Shown: positions 8,159 through 17,826, counted from the stretch's first letter. The stretch is DNA of 52,695 bases from Intestinibacillus massiliensis (GCA_029267335.1 JAJUJC010000008.1:1-52695), one strand, 5' to 3'. Notes: generated from the sequence alone by a model not told the origin. Program-made: numbers and translations.

Positions 8159-9283
8159 TTATTGCGCGAGATACGGAGTCAGCGCGCCGCTCGTTTCGCT
8201 CGGTGTGAAATACAGGGCGCTGTCACCCGCGAGCAGGGTCGGCGCGAGCGCAGCACTTGTGTACATGGGCACGAGCTTAGCCGTGTCGCCGCCGGTCAGC
8301 TTGCCCACGATGGCACGCATGCTGTCGCCGCTGGTCTCGCTCTGCACTTCCATGGGCGCATAGACCGCGTTCGCTGCCTTATACAGCTTTGCCACATCCT
8401 GTGCGGACTTCTGGTTCAGCCCGTTCTCCGCGGTCGGATCGTCGACCACGACCGACACCTTGACCGGTGCGGCGGCAGTCGCAAGCTCGGTCAGGCGCTG
8501 TGCGAGCAGGTCGGCGCGCGCGGCGGGCGTTGTATAGGCATCACCGTATACGATGCGTCCGAGTGAGCCTTCCGTCGGATAACCGAACGCGCGCAGCACC
8601 ACCTCGTCAAAGCCCGCATCCTTGCATGCCTGCACCTGCGCGGTCAGATACTGCATTGCCTCGGTCGACGCGGGATCGAGCCAACGCTTGCCGTCGGGCA
8701 GCCGCCACGATTTCTTGTCGACGTTTTTGAGCGCCGCCGCCGTGGTCTGCTTGGCGTAGGTATTGTCCGCAAATGCATAGACGATCGCGGTGGTCTTGAA
8801 CCCCGCCGCCTTGAGCGTCGCGAGCGGCGCCTTGAGGGAATCCGCGCCCACGACCGCGCCGGTCTCGTCCTTGACCGTGATCGCGGCATTCGTCAGCTTA
8901 CCGCTTGTTTTGAGCTGCGCCGCCTGCGCGAGATATGCACTGTCCGCGAGCTTATCCGCCGGAATTTCCAGCGTGCGTGTCACGGTCGGCTGTGTGACAA
9001 CAGGGATTTGGGGCTGTGTCTGGGGCTGCGCCGCGTCCTTTTTGTCCTCGACGACCTGAAAATCCACTTTATCGTCCTGTTTCTGTGCGGTCTCCCCTTT
9101 TTCCTGCGTCTGCCCGCGTCCGGGCAAGGTCAACGTGTGTCCGAACAGCGTGATGGTAGACCGATTCTGGAAAAAAAGAAGGAAAATGATACATGCGACG
9201 ATGAACAGGCTGAGCAGCGCGACCAAAACGTCACGCAGCACGCGCCGCCGCTGCGCGCGCCGCCCACGGTACGGATGATACAT
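8159..9283 (-). CDS. Membrane-anchored putative glycoside hydrolase (DUF4015-like)
   Basis: 374 aa. A basic N-terminus (RGRRAQRRR) and one membrane helix (about 19-39) are followed by a Gln/Lys-rich linker and then a domain resembling PF13200 putative glycoside hydrolases (TIM-barrel). The recognisable parts are KSWRLPDGKRWLDP, the helix before CKDAGFDEVVLRAFGYP, and VKVSVVVDDPT. In that family the sequence after GFDE normally reads FDYVRFP; here it is LRAFGYP, so the acidic residue of that strand is not conserved and activity is uncertain. The start at 9283 has GGAG six bases upstream. It lies downstream of rnfB in the same direction, but a terminator separates them. Confidence 0.72.
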   Translation of the reverse strand: MYHPYRGRRAQRRRVLRDVLVALLSLFIVACIIFLLFFQNRSTITLFGHTLTLPGRGQTQEKGETAQKQDDKVDFQVVEDKKDAAQPQTQPQIPVVTQPTVTRTLEIPADKLADSAYLAQAAQLKTSGKLTNAAITVKDETGAVVGADSLKAPLATLKAAGFKTTAIVYAFADNTYAKQTTAAALKNVDKKSWRLPDGKRWLDPASTEAMQYLTAQVQACKDAGFDEVVLRAFGYPTEGSLGRIVYGDAYTTPAARADLLAQRLTELATAAAPVKVSVVVDDPTAENGLNQKSAQDVAKLYKAANAVYAPMEVQSETSGDSMRAIVGKLTGGDTAKLVPMYTSAALAPTLLAGDSALYFTPSETSGALTPYLAQ

Positions 9284-9323
9284 AAAAAACTCCTTTTCTT
9301 TCTTTTTTGCCGGAATGCCAAAG

Positions 9324-9354
9324 CAAAACGGGGGCGGTATGGTGACCGCCCCCC
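9324..9354 (-). terminator. Terminator of the rnf operon
   Basis: GGGGGCGGT (9330-9338) pairs with ACCGCCCCC (9345-9353). On the minus strand it is followed by GTTTTGCTTTGG. It lies 24 bp after the rnfB stop. Confidence 0.75.
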
Positions 9355-9377
9355 GCTTGTGCCAAAATTGCGTAAAA

Positions 9378-10280
9378 TCAGGTTTCGTTCGCAGACTGTG
9401 CTTCAGCAGTCTTGGCTTCCGCGGCGGCCTTCGCCTTTTCCGCCTGTGCCTTCTGCATTGCCTTGAACTTTTCCTTCTGCTCCGCGGTCGCGATGGGCTC
9501 GATGCAGTCCTTCGGGCATACCTTGGTGCACATCTTACAGTTGGTGCACTTGTCATAGTCGATGACCGCAACGCCGTTTACAACGTGGATGGCATCGAAC
9601 TTACAGGTGCGCTCGCACATACCGCACGCGATGCATGCGTTGGTGCAGACCTTCATCGCCGCTGCACCCTTGTCGCGGTTCTTGCAGTTGACATGCACCT
9701 GCTTTGCCGCAGCGACAAGGTCGATCAGCTTCTTCGGGCAGGTCGCAACGCACTTGCCGCACGCGACACACTTTTCCGCATCGACGAGTGCACGACCGTT
9801 CACGATGTGCAGCGCATCGAATGCGCACGCCTTGACGCACGAGCCCAAGCCCATGCAGCCGTAAGCGCATTCCTTCGGGCCGCCCGCAACGCGCATAGCC
9901 GCGGTGCAGTCCTGCAAGCCTTCATACTTTGCCTTGTCGACCGCATTGCAGCCGCCGTTGCAGTATACATGCGCGACCTTGCGCTCGGTCTCGCCTGCTT
10001 CGACGCCCATGACCTCCGCGACCTTCGCCGCGACCGGAGCGCCGCCGACCGGACAGCCGTTGACCGGTGCGTCGCCCGCGACGATCGCCGCCGCCAGACC
10101 GTCACAGCCCGGATAGCCGCAGCCGCCGCAGTTTGCGCCGGGCAGACATTCGCGCACGAGCGGTACACGCTCATCGACCTCGACCGCGAACACCTTCGCG
10201 GCGATGCCGAGCAGAACCGCGAACAGCACGCCCATGACGAACAGGACGACCACCGCGAAAATTACGTTTTGCATATCCAT
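9378..10280 (-). CDS. rnfB: Rnf complex subunit B, multi-cluster ferredoxin-like protein
   Basis: 300 aa. One N-terminal membrane helix (about 5-27) is followed by the four-Cys cluster domain (CLPGANCGGCGYPGCDG), then by several CxxCxxCxxxC 4Fe-4S motifs (CVACGKCVATCPK, CIACGMCERTC, CTNCKMCTKVCPK). RnfB is thought to receive electrons from reduced ferredoxin. The last 35 residues are an Ala/Lys/Glu-rich tail. It is the last gene of the rnfCDGEAB operon, 24 bp after rnfA, with GGAGT nine bases before its ATG and a terminator after its stop. In acetogens and clostridia rnfB is likewise last. Confidence 0.95.
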   Translation of the reverse strand: MDMQNVIFAVVVLFVMGVLFAVLLGIAAKVFAVEVDERVPLVRECLPGANCGGCGYPGCDGLAAAIVAGDAPVNGCPVGGAPVAAKVAEVMGVEAGETERKVAHVYCNGGCNAVDKAKYEGLQDCTAAMRVAGGPKECAYGCMGLGSCVKACAFDALHIVNGRALVDAEKCVACGKCVATCPKKLIDLVAAAKQVHVNCKNRDKGAAAMKVCTNACIACGMCERTCKFDAIHVVNGVAVIDYDKCTNCKMCTKVCPKDCIEPIATAEQKEKFKAMQKAQAEKAKAAAEAKTAEAQSANET

Positions 10281-10304
10281 TCTAATACACTCCTTCTTTC
10301 GCCC

Positions 10305-10916
10305 TTACCAGATCTTCAGGCCGGAGAAGCCCATGAAGCTCATCGCGAGCAGCGCCGCTGAGATCAGCGCGATTGGGAAGCCCTCGAAGCACTTGGGGCA
10401 CTTGGAGGTCAGATCCAGACGCTCACGGATGGTGGAGAACAGTACGATCGCGAGCGTATAGCCCACACCGGCTGCAACGCCGTATACGACCGCACCGATG
10501 AAGGAGTAGCCGTTGTTGATGTTGGTGATCGCCGCGCCAAGTACCGCACAGTTGGTGGTGATGAGCGGCAGGAAGATGCCGAGCGCCTGATAGAGCGCGG
10601 GCATGGACTTCTTCATGAACATCTCAACAAACTGTACGAGCGTTGCGATAACCAGAATGAACGCGATGGTCTGCATATATTCCAGGCCGAGCGGCTTGAG
10701 GATGAAGTACTGCACCGCCCACGAGACCGCACTTGCCAGTGCCATGACGAAGATAACCGCCATGCCCATGCCGACCGCGGTATCGGTCTTTTTGGAAACA
10801 CCGAAAAACGAGCAGCAGCCGAGGAACTGGACAAGGATGTAGTTGTTGACGAGGATCGCCGCGATCGCCAGACTCAGCAGATCGGTGACGCCCATTGCTG
10901 CGGGAAACTCAAACAT
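10305..10916 (-). CDS. rnfA: Rnf complex subunit A
   Basis: 203 aa integral membrane subunit with six predicted helices. The family segments ILVNNYILVQFLGCCSFFGVS and LPLITTNCAVLG are present, with the Cys residues that in RnfA/NqrE-type subunits hold a shared iron-sulfur centre in the membrane. The ATG at 10916 directly follows the TAA of rnfE, and GGAGG lies eight bases upstream inside the end of rnfE. Confidence 0.95.
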   Translation of the reverse strand: MFEFPAAMGVTDLLSLAIAAILVNNYILVQFLGCCSFFGVSKKTDTAVGMGMAVIFVMALASAVSWAVQYFILKPLGLEYMQTIAFILVIATLVQFVEMFMKKSMPALYQALGIFLPLITTNCAVLGAAITNINNGYSFIGAVVYGVAAGVGYTLAIVLFSTIRERLDLTSKCPKCFEGFPIALISAALLAMSFMGFSGLKIW

Positions 10917-11531
10917 TTACTTGTCCTCCTTTCCGGACATTACCTTCTGGATGACCGCGAGGATGAAGCCCATTGCGAGGAAGCCGCCTGCGGGCAGGAT
11001 CATCATGACTGCGGGGTTCGAGAAGATCTGGATGCCGTTTACGCCGTTGACATAGCCGGACAGGATGGTGCCTGCGCCGAGCAGCTCACGGAAGAAGCCC
11101 ATGAGGACGAGCGCGAACGTGAAGCCCAGACCCATGCACACACCATCAAGGATGGACGGAAGCGGCTTATTCTTGGACGCATATGCCTCGGCGCGGCCGA
11201 GGATGATGCAGTTTACAACGATCAGCGGCAGGAACAGACCGAGCGAAGCGGCAAGTGCCGGCACATATGCGTTGAGCAGCATCTGGATGAGCGATACGAA
11301 CGTCGCGATGATCGAAATGAACGCCGCGATACGCACCTTATCCGGAATGACCTTGCGCAGAAGCGAAATAACGAGGTTCGAACCGATCAGTACGGCAGTC
11401 GCCGCAAGACCCATGCCGATCGCGTTATTGAGGGAGGTCGTCGTTGCAAGCGTCGGGCACAGGCCGATCGTCTGCATGAATACCGGGTTGTCGGTAATGA
11501 TACCGGCTTTAAGCTGGTCAGAAAATTTCAT
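10917..11531 (-). CDS. rnfE: Rnf complex subunit E
   Basis: 204 aa, homologous to RnfA with the same multi-helix plan. Key segments are the N-terminal NPVFMQTIGLCPTLATT and LPLIVVNCIILGRAEA, each contributing a membrane Cys. It lies 17 bp after rnfG and abuts rnfA. Confidence 0.95.
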   Translation of the reverse strand: MKFSDQLKAGIITDNPVFMQTIGLCPTLATTTSLNNAIGMGLAATAVLIGSNLVISLLRKVIPDKVRIAAFISIIATFVSLIQMLLNAYVPALAASLGLFLPLIVVNCIILGRAEAYASKNKPLPSILDGVCMGLGFTFALVLMGFFRELLGAGTILSGYVNGVNGIQIFSNPAVMMILPAGGFLAMGFILAVIQKVMSGKEDK

Positions 11532-11548
11532 CGTTTGCCTCCTCCTTC

Positions 11549-12133
11549 TTAACCGAGCGTCGCGACGAACTGCGCCGCGGTGTTAACGCCCTTGGTGACG
11601 GCGCGGGAGGTGATCGTCGCGCCCGTGATGGCGTTGATCTCGCCGCCGTCCTTTGTGACCTTGAGCGAGCCGTCAGCCGCCTTGCCCGCGAACTGCGCGA
11701 TCCAGGACGGGTCCTGCTGTGCCTTTGCTCCAAGACCCGGGGTCTCGGCGTGCGCCGTGACCTTCGTGCCCGCGACCGTGCCGTCGGAATTGATGCCGAC
11801 GATCAGCGTCAGCGCGCCGCCAAAGCCCTTGGGCATGACCTCGACGCAGTAGCCCGCGTCCTGTCCGTCCTTCGTCGCCTTAAACGCCTGCGTGATCGCA
11901 GCCGCGTTCTTGTCCGCCGGATTCTTATAGTCGTCGGATACGTCGACCGCTTCAAACTTTGCGTCGGGGATGATCTCCGCCATTGCAGCGTCGAGCGTCG
12001 CCTTCTGGTTTGCTTCAATCTTGGGTGCGGTGATCTGGTTTACCACGCCGAGCAGCAGCGCGCAGATCAAAGTAATGAGGCCGAGCACGACAACCAGCAT
12101 TACGATGCCGCCGCCCTTTTTGCTGTCGTTCAT
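11549..12133 (-). CDS. rnfG: Rnf complex subunit G, covalent-FMN protein
   Basis: 194 aa. One N-terminal membrane helix (about 10-32) is followed by an extracytoplasmic FMN-binding domain. The flavinylation motif is ITGATITS near residue 170, whose Thr carries FMN in this family. The ATG lies one base after the rnfD stop. Attachment needs an ApbE-type flavin transferase, which is not in the window. Confidence 0.95.
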   Translation of the reverse strand: MNDSKKGGGIVMLVVVLGLITLICALLLGVVNQITAPKIEANQKATLDAAMAEIIPDAKFEAVDVSDDYKNPADKNAAAITQAFKATKDGQDAGYCVEVMPKGFGGALTLIVGINSDGTVAGTKVTAHAETPGLGAKAQQDPSWIAQFAGKAADGSLKVTKDGGEINAITGATITSRAVTKGVNTAAQFVATLG

Positions 12134-12134
12134 C

Positions 12135-13157
12135 TTACTTCGCCTCCTCTTTCTTCTTTTCGATCTTTGCGGGGTAACCGAACTTGCGCGGATGGGTCTT
12201 CTTGTCGATGACCCAGGTCAGCGTGTTCATGATCAGGATCGAGTAGGAAACGCCCTCCGGCAGACCGCCGAAGTAACGGATGAATACGGTCAGCAGACCG
12301 CAGCCGATACCGAACACGATCTGACCCTTGGGGGTGACCGGGCTTGTGACATAGTCGGTCGCCATGAAGATCGCGCCGAGCAGCAGACCGCCCGACAGCA
12401 CCTCGGTCAGCATCCACTGTGCATGGCCCATCAGACCGACAACGTCGCCCTTCGGGAACAGGAACGTGATGACCGCAACGGTCAGGATGTACGCCGCGGG
12501 GATGTTGATGGTGATGACCTTGCGATAGAGCAGATACAGACCGCCCGCGATGAGTGCGAGCGCGGAGACCTCACCGATGCAGCCGCCGATCTGACCGAGC
12601 AGAAGGTCGGTCAGGCTCGCGTCGGGCAGGTTGCCCTGCTTGAGCGCGACGAGCGGGGTCGCGGAGGTGATCGCGGATACGTCACCGACGTTGCCGAAGA
12701 TCGGCAGCTTCGCGCCGGGCGCGGTCCATGTGGTCATGATGCCCGCCCAGGACGCGAGCATGAAAGCACGGCCTGCGAGTGCGGGGTTCATGAAGTTGCG
12801 GCCGAGGCCGCCAAAGAGCATCTTCGTGATGACAATCGCGAACAGTGCACCGAATACCGGCATCCACAGCGGCGCCGCCACCGGGATGTTGAACGCGATG
12901 AGCATGCCCGTGACGACCGCCGAAAGATCGGTGATCGTGGGCTTCTGCTTCATGATCTTGTTGTAGATGAGCTCGAACACAACGCTCGCGATGACCGAGA
13001 CCGCGGTCAGCGACAGGCTGCGCCAGCCGAACGTGAATACCGCGATGGCGAGCGCCGGCACCATTGCGATGATGACATCGAGCATGATGCTGCGGGTGTC
13101 CTCATCGGTCTTGATATGCGGCGAGGAGGTCACCACGACTTTGCTTAAATCGTACAT
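12135..13157 (-). CDS. rnfD: Rnf complex subunit D, covalent-FMN membrane protein
   Basis: 340 aa membrane subunit of the RnfD/NqrB family with about nine helices. The likely flavinylation site is the Thr in ITSATPLVAL, in the loop after the fourth or fifth helix. The characteristic GGLGRNFMNPALAGRAFML is present. The gene follows rnfC by 15 bp. Together with RnfE and RnfA it forms the ion-translocating core. Confidence 0.95.
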   Translation of the reverse strand: MYDLSKVVVTSSPHIKTDEDTRSIMLDVIIAMVPALAIAVFTFGWRSLSLTAVSVIASVVFELIYNKIMKQKPTITDLSAVVTGMLIAFNIPVAAPLWMPVFGALFAIVITKMLFGGLGRNFMNPALAGRAFMLASWAGIMTTWTAPGAKLPIFGNVGDVSAITSATPLVALKQGNLPDASLTDLLLGQIGGCIGEVSALALIAGGLYLLYRKVITINIPAAYILTVAVITFLFPKGDVVGLMGHAQWMLTEVLSGGLLLGAIFMATDYVTSPVTPKGQIVFGIGCGLLTVFIRYFGGLPEGVSYSILIMNTLTWVIDKKTHPRKFGYPAKIEKKKEEAK

Positions 13158-13172
13158 AGTTCTTCTGCCTCC

Positions 13173-14510
13173 TTACTTTTTCGCCTGTGCGGCGCGGTGC
13201 GCCATGATCTGACCCTTGGTCAGGCGGAACTGCTGCACCAGCGGGATGCGGGCGGGACACTCATAGGAGCACGAGCCGCACTCGATGCAGTCGAGCACAC
13301 CGACTTCCACCGCGGTGTCAAGATCCTCTGCCTTGCCGTAAACGTTCATGAAGATCGGGAGCAGATGCATCGGGCAGGCATTGATACACTTGCCGCAGCG
13401 GATGCACTGGGGCTCCTCGACGCGCTTGTCCTCCTCACCGCAGAAGGCGAGGAACGCGTTCGTGCCCTTCATGACCGGAATGTCGAGCGAATACTGCGCG
13501 ACACCCATCATCGGGCCGCCCATGAGCAGCTTGTTCGGTGCTTCCTTGAAGCCACCGCACTCGTCGATCAGCTTTTCCATCGGCGTGCCGACGCGCACTT
13601 CGAGGTTCTTCGGGTTTGCGACCGCCGAGCCGGACACCGTAACGATGCGGCGCACGACCGGCATACCGGTCGCAAAGCGGCGATAGATCGCGCCTGCGGT
13701 ATCGACGTTGAACACCGCGCAGCCCGCATCCGCCGGCAGCTTGCCGGACGGCACTTCGCGGCCCGTGACCGCGTTGATGAGCTGTTTCTCCGCGCCCTGC
13801 GGGTAGCGGCACTTGAGCGGGCACAGCTTGAGGGTCGGGTCGCCCGCAATCAGCTCTTCGATCTTTGCATATGTATCCGACTTGTTCTCCTCGATGCCGA
13901 TGAGACCCTGCTTGACGCCGAGGATCTTGACGAGCAGCTTGAGTCCCTCGACCATGTCCTCGGGATGCTCAAGGAGCAGACGGTGGTCGGAGGTAATGTA
14001 TGGCTCACACTCCGCGCCGTTGATGATGACCGTATCGACCTTGCCGATACCGGACTGGATCTTGATGTGGGTGGGGAACGTCGCGCCGCCGTGACCGACG
14101 ATACCGCCGGTGCGGATGTGCTCAATACGCTCCTCATTTGTCATCGCCTCGAAATCGTAGGGATGCACGGATTCGTGCAAGCGATCCTCGAAATCGTTTT
14201 CGATGACGATCGACAGAACCTTGCTGCCGTTGCCGTGCAGTCGCGGCTCGACTGCGATGACCTTGCCGGAGACCGAAGCATGTACCGGCGCGCAGACCGG
14301 CGCAGGTGCCTCCGCGACCATCTGACCCATGTCCACGATGTCACCGACCTTGACGATCGGGCTTGCGGGCGCGCCGATATGCATGGACACCGGCAGAATA
14401 ACCTGCTCCGGCGCCTTCATGGCTTCAATCGGCTTGGTGTTTGTCGCGGACTTGAACCCGGGATCTGCGTGTGTGCCCGGATGGATGCCGCCACGGAACG
14501 TGTACACCAT
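13173..14510 (-). CDS. rnfC: Rnf complex subunit C, NADH/FMN and Fe-S subunit
   Basis: 445 aa peripheral subunit that exchanges electrons with NAD. It begins with the family N-terminus FRGGIHPGTHADP, has a central FMN/NADH-binding region (VIINGAECEPYITSDHRLLLEH) and ends with two 4Fe-4S motifs (CIRCGKCINACPM and CIECGSCSYECPA). I chose the ATG at 14510, which has GAGGTG about eight bases upstream, rather than the extended reading from 14528. It is the first gene of rnfCDGEAB. A sigma-A promoter lies about 150 bp upstream, leaving a structured leader. Confidence 0.95.
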   Translation of the reverse strand: MVYTFRGGIHPGTHADPGFKSATNTKPIEAMKAPEQVILPVSMHIGAPASPIVKVGDIVDMGQMVAEAPAPVCAPVHASVSGKVIAVEPRLHGNGSKVLSIVIENDFEDRLHESVHPYDFEAMTNEERIEHIRTGGIVGHGGATFPTHIKIQSGIGKVDTVIINGAECEPYITSDHRLLLEHPEDMVEGLKLLVKILGVKQGLIGIEENKSDTYAKIEELIAGDPTLKLCPLKCRYPQGAEKQLINAVTGREVPSGKLPADAGCAVFNVDTAGAIYRRFATGMPVVRRIVTVSGSAVANPKNLEVRVGTPMEKLIDECGGFKEAPNKLLMGGPMMGVAQYSLDIPVMKGTNAFLAFCGEEDKRVEEPQCIRCGKCINACPMHLLPIFMNVYGKAEDLDTAVEVGVLDCIECGSCSYECPARIPLVQQFRLTKGQIMAHRAAQAKK

Positions 14511-14545
14511 TAACAATTCACCTCTCAATTTATTTTGTGCACATA

Positions 14546-14595
14546 AATAAGCCGTGCGGCGCTGTCGAATGCCTGAAAGCGTCGCGCAGCTTATT
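14546..14595 (-). promoter_or_regulatory. Structured 5' leader of rnf mRNA
   Basis: AATAAGC (14546-14552) pairs with GCTTATT (14589-14595), and the arm continues inward with TGCG/CGCA and GCGCT/AGCGT pairing around a loop of about 13 bases. It lies between the predicted transcription start and the rnfC ribosome site. I recognise no known riboswitch class. Confidence 0.4.
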
Positions 14596-14664
14596 TCGTC
14601 GAAGTGGGCGCCCCGCTGCTACACGGGACTGCGCGCGGGACATACCCGCAACACTACAGTATAG

Positions 14665-14692
14665 ATTATAATAGATGACTCCCAATAATCAA
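14665..14692 (-). promoter_or_regulatory. Promoter of the rnf operon
   Basis: On the minus strand TTGATT (14692-14687), a 16-base spacer and TATAAT (14670-14665). The predicted start is near 14658, about 148 bases upstream of rnfC. Confidence 0.65.
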
Positions 14693-14854
14693 CACTTATA
14701 CGCAAAAAAACATCGGGAATGCACAAAAATATTTTTACCAAAGCACAAAAAGCCGTTTCTTGTGTTGTTTCGGCAGCATATTTTAGTAATAATCACCAAA
14801 TCTCTGGTCCTACCCCTCTGTGCTGTTGCGCGCGTCGTGCAGGGCGTTCGCGCA

Positions 14855-14888
14855 CCGCGCTGATACATTATATAATGTATCAGCGCGG
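14855..14888. repeat. Perfect 34-bp palindrome over the stop codon of the kinase-like gene
   Basis: The left arm CCGCGCTGATACATTAT is exactly mirrored by ATAATGTATCAGCGCGG with no spacer. The TGA stop of the minus-strand kinase-like gene lies inside it. There is no T-run on the minus strand, so it is not a normal intrinsic terminator. Confidence 0.75.
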
Positions 14889-15977
14889 CAGCGCGGAAAG
14901 CTCGATCTCCGCGATATCGAACCCGTCCCCAACGTGTAGGGAGGGCTGTGCGAGTGCATACGGCAGCTCGCAGCCGATGGGCAGGGACAGCGTGAACACG
15001 CAGCCGCCCGCCGGCTCGTCGCGCCAGAACAGACGCCCCTCGTGCGCCTCCGCAATTTTTTGGGTGAGCGGCAGCCCAAGGCCCCACGATACGCCCTCCG
15101 CGTGGTCCGCAAGCGCGGAAGGCGCGTGCTCCATCGTCGACCAGCCGGTGAACAGCCGAGGCAGCGCACGTTCGGGGATACCCCGTCCGTCATCCGCGAC
15201 GGACAGCAGCGCCTCCTTGCCCGCGGAGGTGAGCCGCAGCGTCACCGTATGCACGCCGGGGGCGGCGCATGCGTTCGTGAGCAGGTTGCAGATCGCCTGT
15301 GTCATGAGACGCTCATCGTAGCTTGCAAACAAGCTGTCCGGCAGCTCGGCGCGCACTTCGACGGTCGCCGCGCGCGCGGTCTGCTCCGCAAGCCGCCGGC
15401 ACAGTTCCGCCAGATCGTTCCATGCAAGACTCGGGAATAGTGCGGCGCGCGGTGCGCTCAGCGCATCGCTATGCAACAGCACGCGGCGGATGGCAAGTCC
15501 GCTGCGGCGGATCGCCTCCAGATAACGGGATCTTTCTTCCGTGCCCTGCGCAAACTGACGCGCCGCGAGCATGATGACCGCGAGCGAGGACTGGATGCGC
15601 TGCCGCTGAAACTCGCCGAGTGCCGTGCGGTAAACGTCATATGCCGGCTCGATGGCAAGCAGCAGCCCGTCCGCTAGCGGCCGCACCCGCAGCCGGTACG
15701 GCGCTTCGTCGATCGTCTCTCGCAGTTCCGCGCCGCAGCCCTCGCGCACGCAGCGGCGCAGTTCCTCGACCGTATCCGCGTCGAGCAGTTCCCCGAGCGG
15801 GCTGAGCACTGCCGCGCCGAGCAGCAGCCGCGACTGCTCTGTCATTGCTGTCACGCGCAGGTTGCTGTCTGTTTGCAGCAGCGCATGCTCCTCCGCGCCG
15901 AGCAGCTCGAACATACCGCGCAGCGCACCGCGATCCTCTGCCGCAGCGAAAAAATCCATTTTATTCATCTTCTGCAT
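14880..15977 (-). CDS. Orphan histidine-kinase-like protein lacking the phospho-acceptor His
   Basis: 365 aa, soluble, no membrane helix. The N-terminal 120 residues look like a PAS-type sensor. The C-terminal HATPase_c domain is well kept: N-box NLLTNACAA, G1 DDGRGIPE, and GLGLPLTQKIAEAHEG. The dimerisation helix reads EFQRQRIQSSLAVIMLAA where a kinase would have HELRxPL, so no His is available for phosphorylation. No response regulator gene adjoins it. It may be a pseudokinase, an ATPase or phosphatase-type regulator, or may phosphorylate by an atypical route. The first ATG (15977) is used, but the ATG three codons later is also possible. It is divergent from gap. Confidence 0.75.
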   Translation of the reverse strand: MQKMNKMDFFAAAEDRGALRGMFELLGAEEHALLQTDSNLRVTAMTEQSRLLLGAAVLSPLGELLDADTVEELRRCVREGCGAELRETIDEAPYRLRVRPLADGLLLAIEPAYDVYRTALGEFQRQRIQSSLAVIMLAARQFAQGTEERSRYLEAIRRSGLAIRRVLLHSDALSAPRAALFPSLAWNDLAELCRRLAEQTARAATVEVRAELPDSLFASYDERLMTQAICNLLTNACAAPGVHTVTLRLTSAGKEALLSVADDGRGIPERALPRLFTGWSTMEHAPSALADHAEGVSWGLGLPLTQKIAEAHEGRLFWRDEPAGGCVFTLSLPIGCELPYALAQPSLHVGDGFDIAEIELSALPR

Positions 15978-16129
15978 CCCCTATCCTTTTTTTCGGCTTG
16001 TTGAGTGCATGTTGGTCATCTTTTTGTGAAGAAATCACTCAAAATGTATGTTCCTTATTATTTGTTTATTATTATAACATTTCCCCTGTAAACTTTGCAA
16101 AAAAATCTTGCGGAAAACACAGGTCAGTT

Positions 16130-16147
16130 TTGATATTATTTTAACAA
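16130..16147 (+). promoter_or_regulatory. Candidate Rex operator upstream of gap
   Basis: TTGATATTATTTTAACAA agrees with TTGTTAA-N4-TTAACAA at 12 of 14 fixed positions, with the right half perfect. It lies seven bases upstream of the gap -35. Confidence 0.6.
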
Positions 16148-16154
16148 GTTAGTC

Positions 16155-16184
16155 TTGCGTAGAATGCGGAAAATAGTGTATAAT
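16155..16184 (+). promoter_or_regulatory. Promoter of gap
   Basis: TTGCGT (16155-16160), 18-base spacer, TATAAT (16179-16184). GAGGAGG (16215-16221) is the ribosome site. Confidence 0.75.
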
Positions 16185-16209
16185 AGTTTCGGTAATCATA
16201 AGAATGTGA

Positions 16210-17244
<1,035 letters not shown>

Positions 17245-17269
17245 TTTTCTCCTCATACGCAAATACACG

Positions 17270-17305
17270 AAAGCGGTGTGACGCTCTGTCACACCGCTTT
17301 TTTTT
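17270..17305 (+). terminator. Terminator of gap
   Basis: AAAGCGGTGTGAC pairs with GTCACACCGCTTT over a five-base loop, followed by eight or more T. Confidence 0.92.
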
Positions 17306-17435
17306 GCTGATTTTTTGCACCCATACGCCCCACGGAATTTTTTTGATTTTTTGCAGTTTTATATTGACAGTGCGCAAGAGTTAGCGCAAAGCAACCTTTC
17401 CCCGTTAGTGTATGCGGATTCATGCAGAGGATGTG

Positions 17436-17813
17436 ATGGGAAACTTTTCAACCGGTGCTCTTCTCGGCTTTCGCGAGGGACTGGAAGCATTTTTGATCGT
17501 TGTCATTCTGCTGCGCTTTCTGCGCAAATCGGAGCGGCGTGAGCTGATCCGCAGCGTGCGGCACGGCGCGGAGCTTGCGGTCGTGCTCGTGCTCACGGTG
17601 CGGATCTAGTACTCGCTCGTGCGCATCAATCTCGAGAACATCTTCAATCTGACGCTGCTCGATCACAGGACCGGCGCACTCGGTCTGCCGCTCTATGTGC
17701 TCGTGGATTGGTACTCCCAGCCCGAGATCCTACAACAGTATCTGTACACCGCGACGCTGTTCGGCGTATGGTATAAAACCAAGTGGGCGGAGCGCAGCGC
17801 GCTCAAGGCATGA
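17436..17813 (+). pseudogene. Broken FTR1-family iron permease gene
   Basis: The first 57 codons read like the N-terminus of FTR1/EfeU iron transporters, including the REGLEA iron-binding motif (GALLGFREGLEAFLIVVILL). A TAG at 17607-17609 then stops the frame. After it the same frame continues for 67 codons with what looks like an FTR1 C-terminal part (LPLYVLVDWYSQPEILQ ... YKTKWAERS). A normal FTR1 has about 270 or more residues, so the middle helices and the second REGxE motif appear to be deleted. GAGGATG before the ATG and a terminator after the end still look intact. This is most simply a pseudogene from an internal deletion plus a nonsense change. Confidence 0.7.
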
Positions 17814-17826
17814 CCGCTGCCGCGCC

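Larger units (their letters stand above)
14511..14879. other. Non-coding stretch: rnf leader, rnf promoter and palindrome
   Basis: 369 bp without a supportable gene. From the left it holds the rnf 5' leader with a long imperfect hairpin (14546-14595), the rnf promoter (14665-14692), an A/T-rich part (14700-14800) in which I see nothing, and most of a 34-bp palindrome. Confidence 0.7.

Noticed and set aside
13197-14513. 438-codon plus-strand ORF opposite rnfC
   Set aside because: Shadow of rnfC in GC-rich DNA.
17362-17390. TTGACA as -35 of the FTR1 remnant
   Set aside because: No acceptable -10 at 16-18 bases; left out of the feature list.
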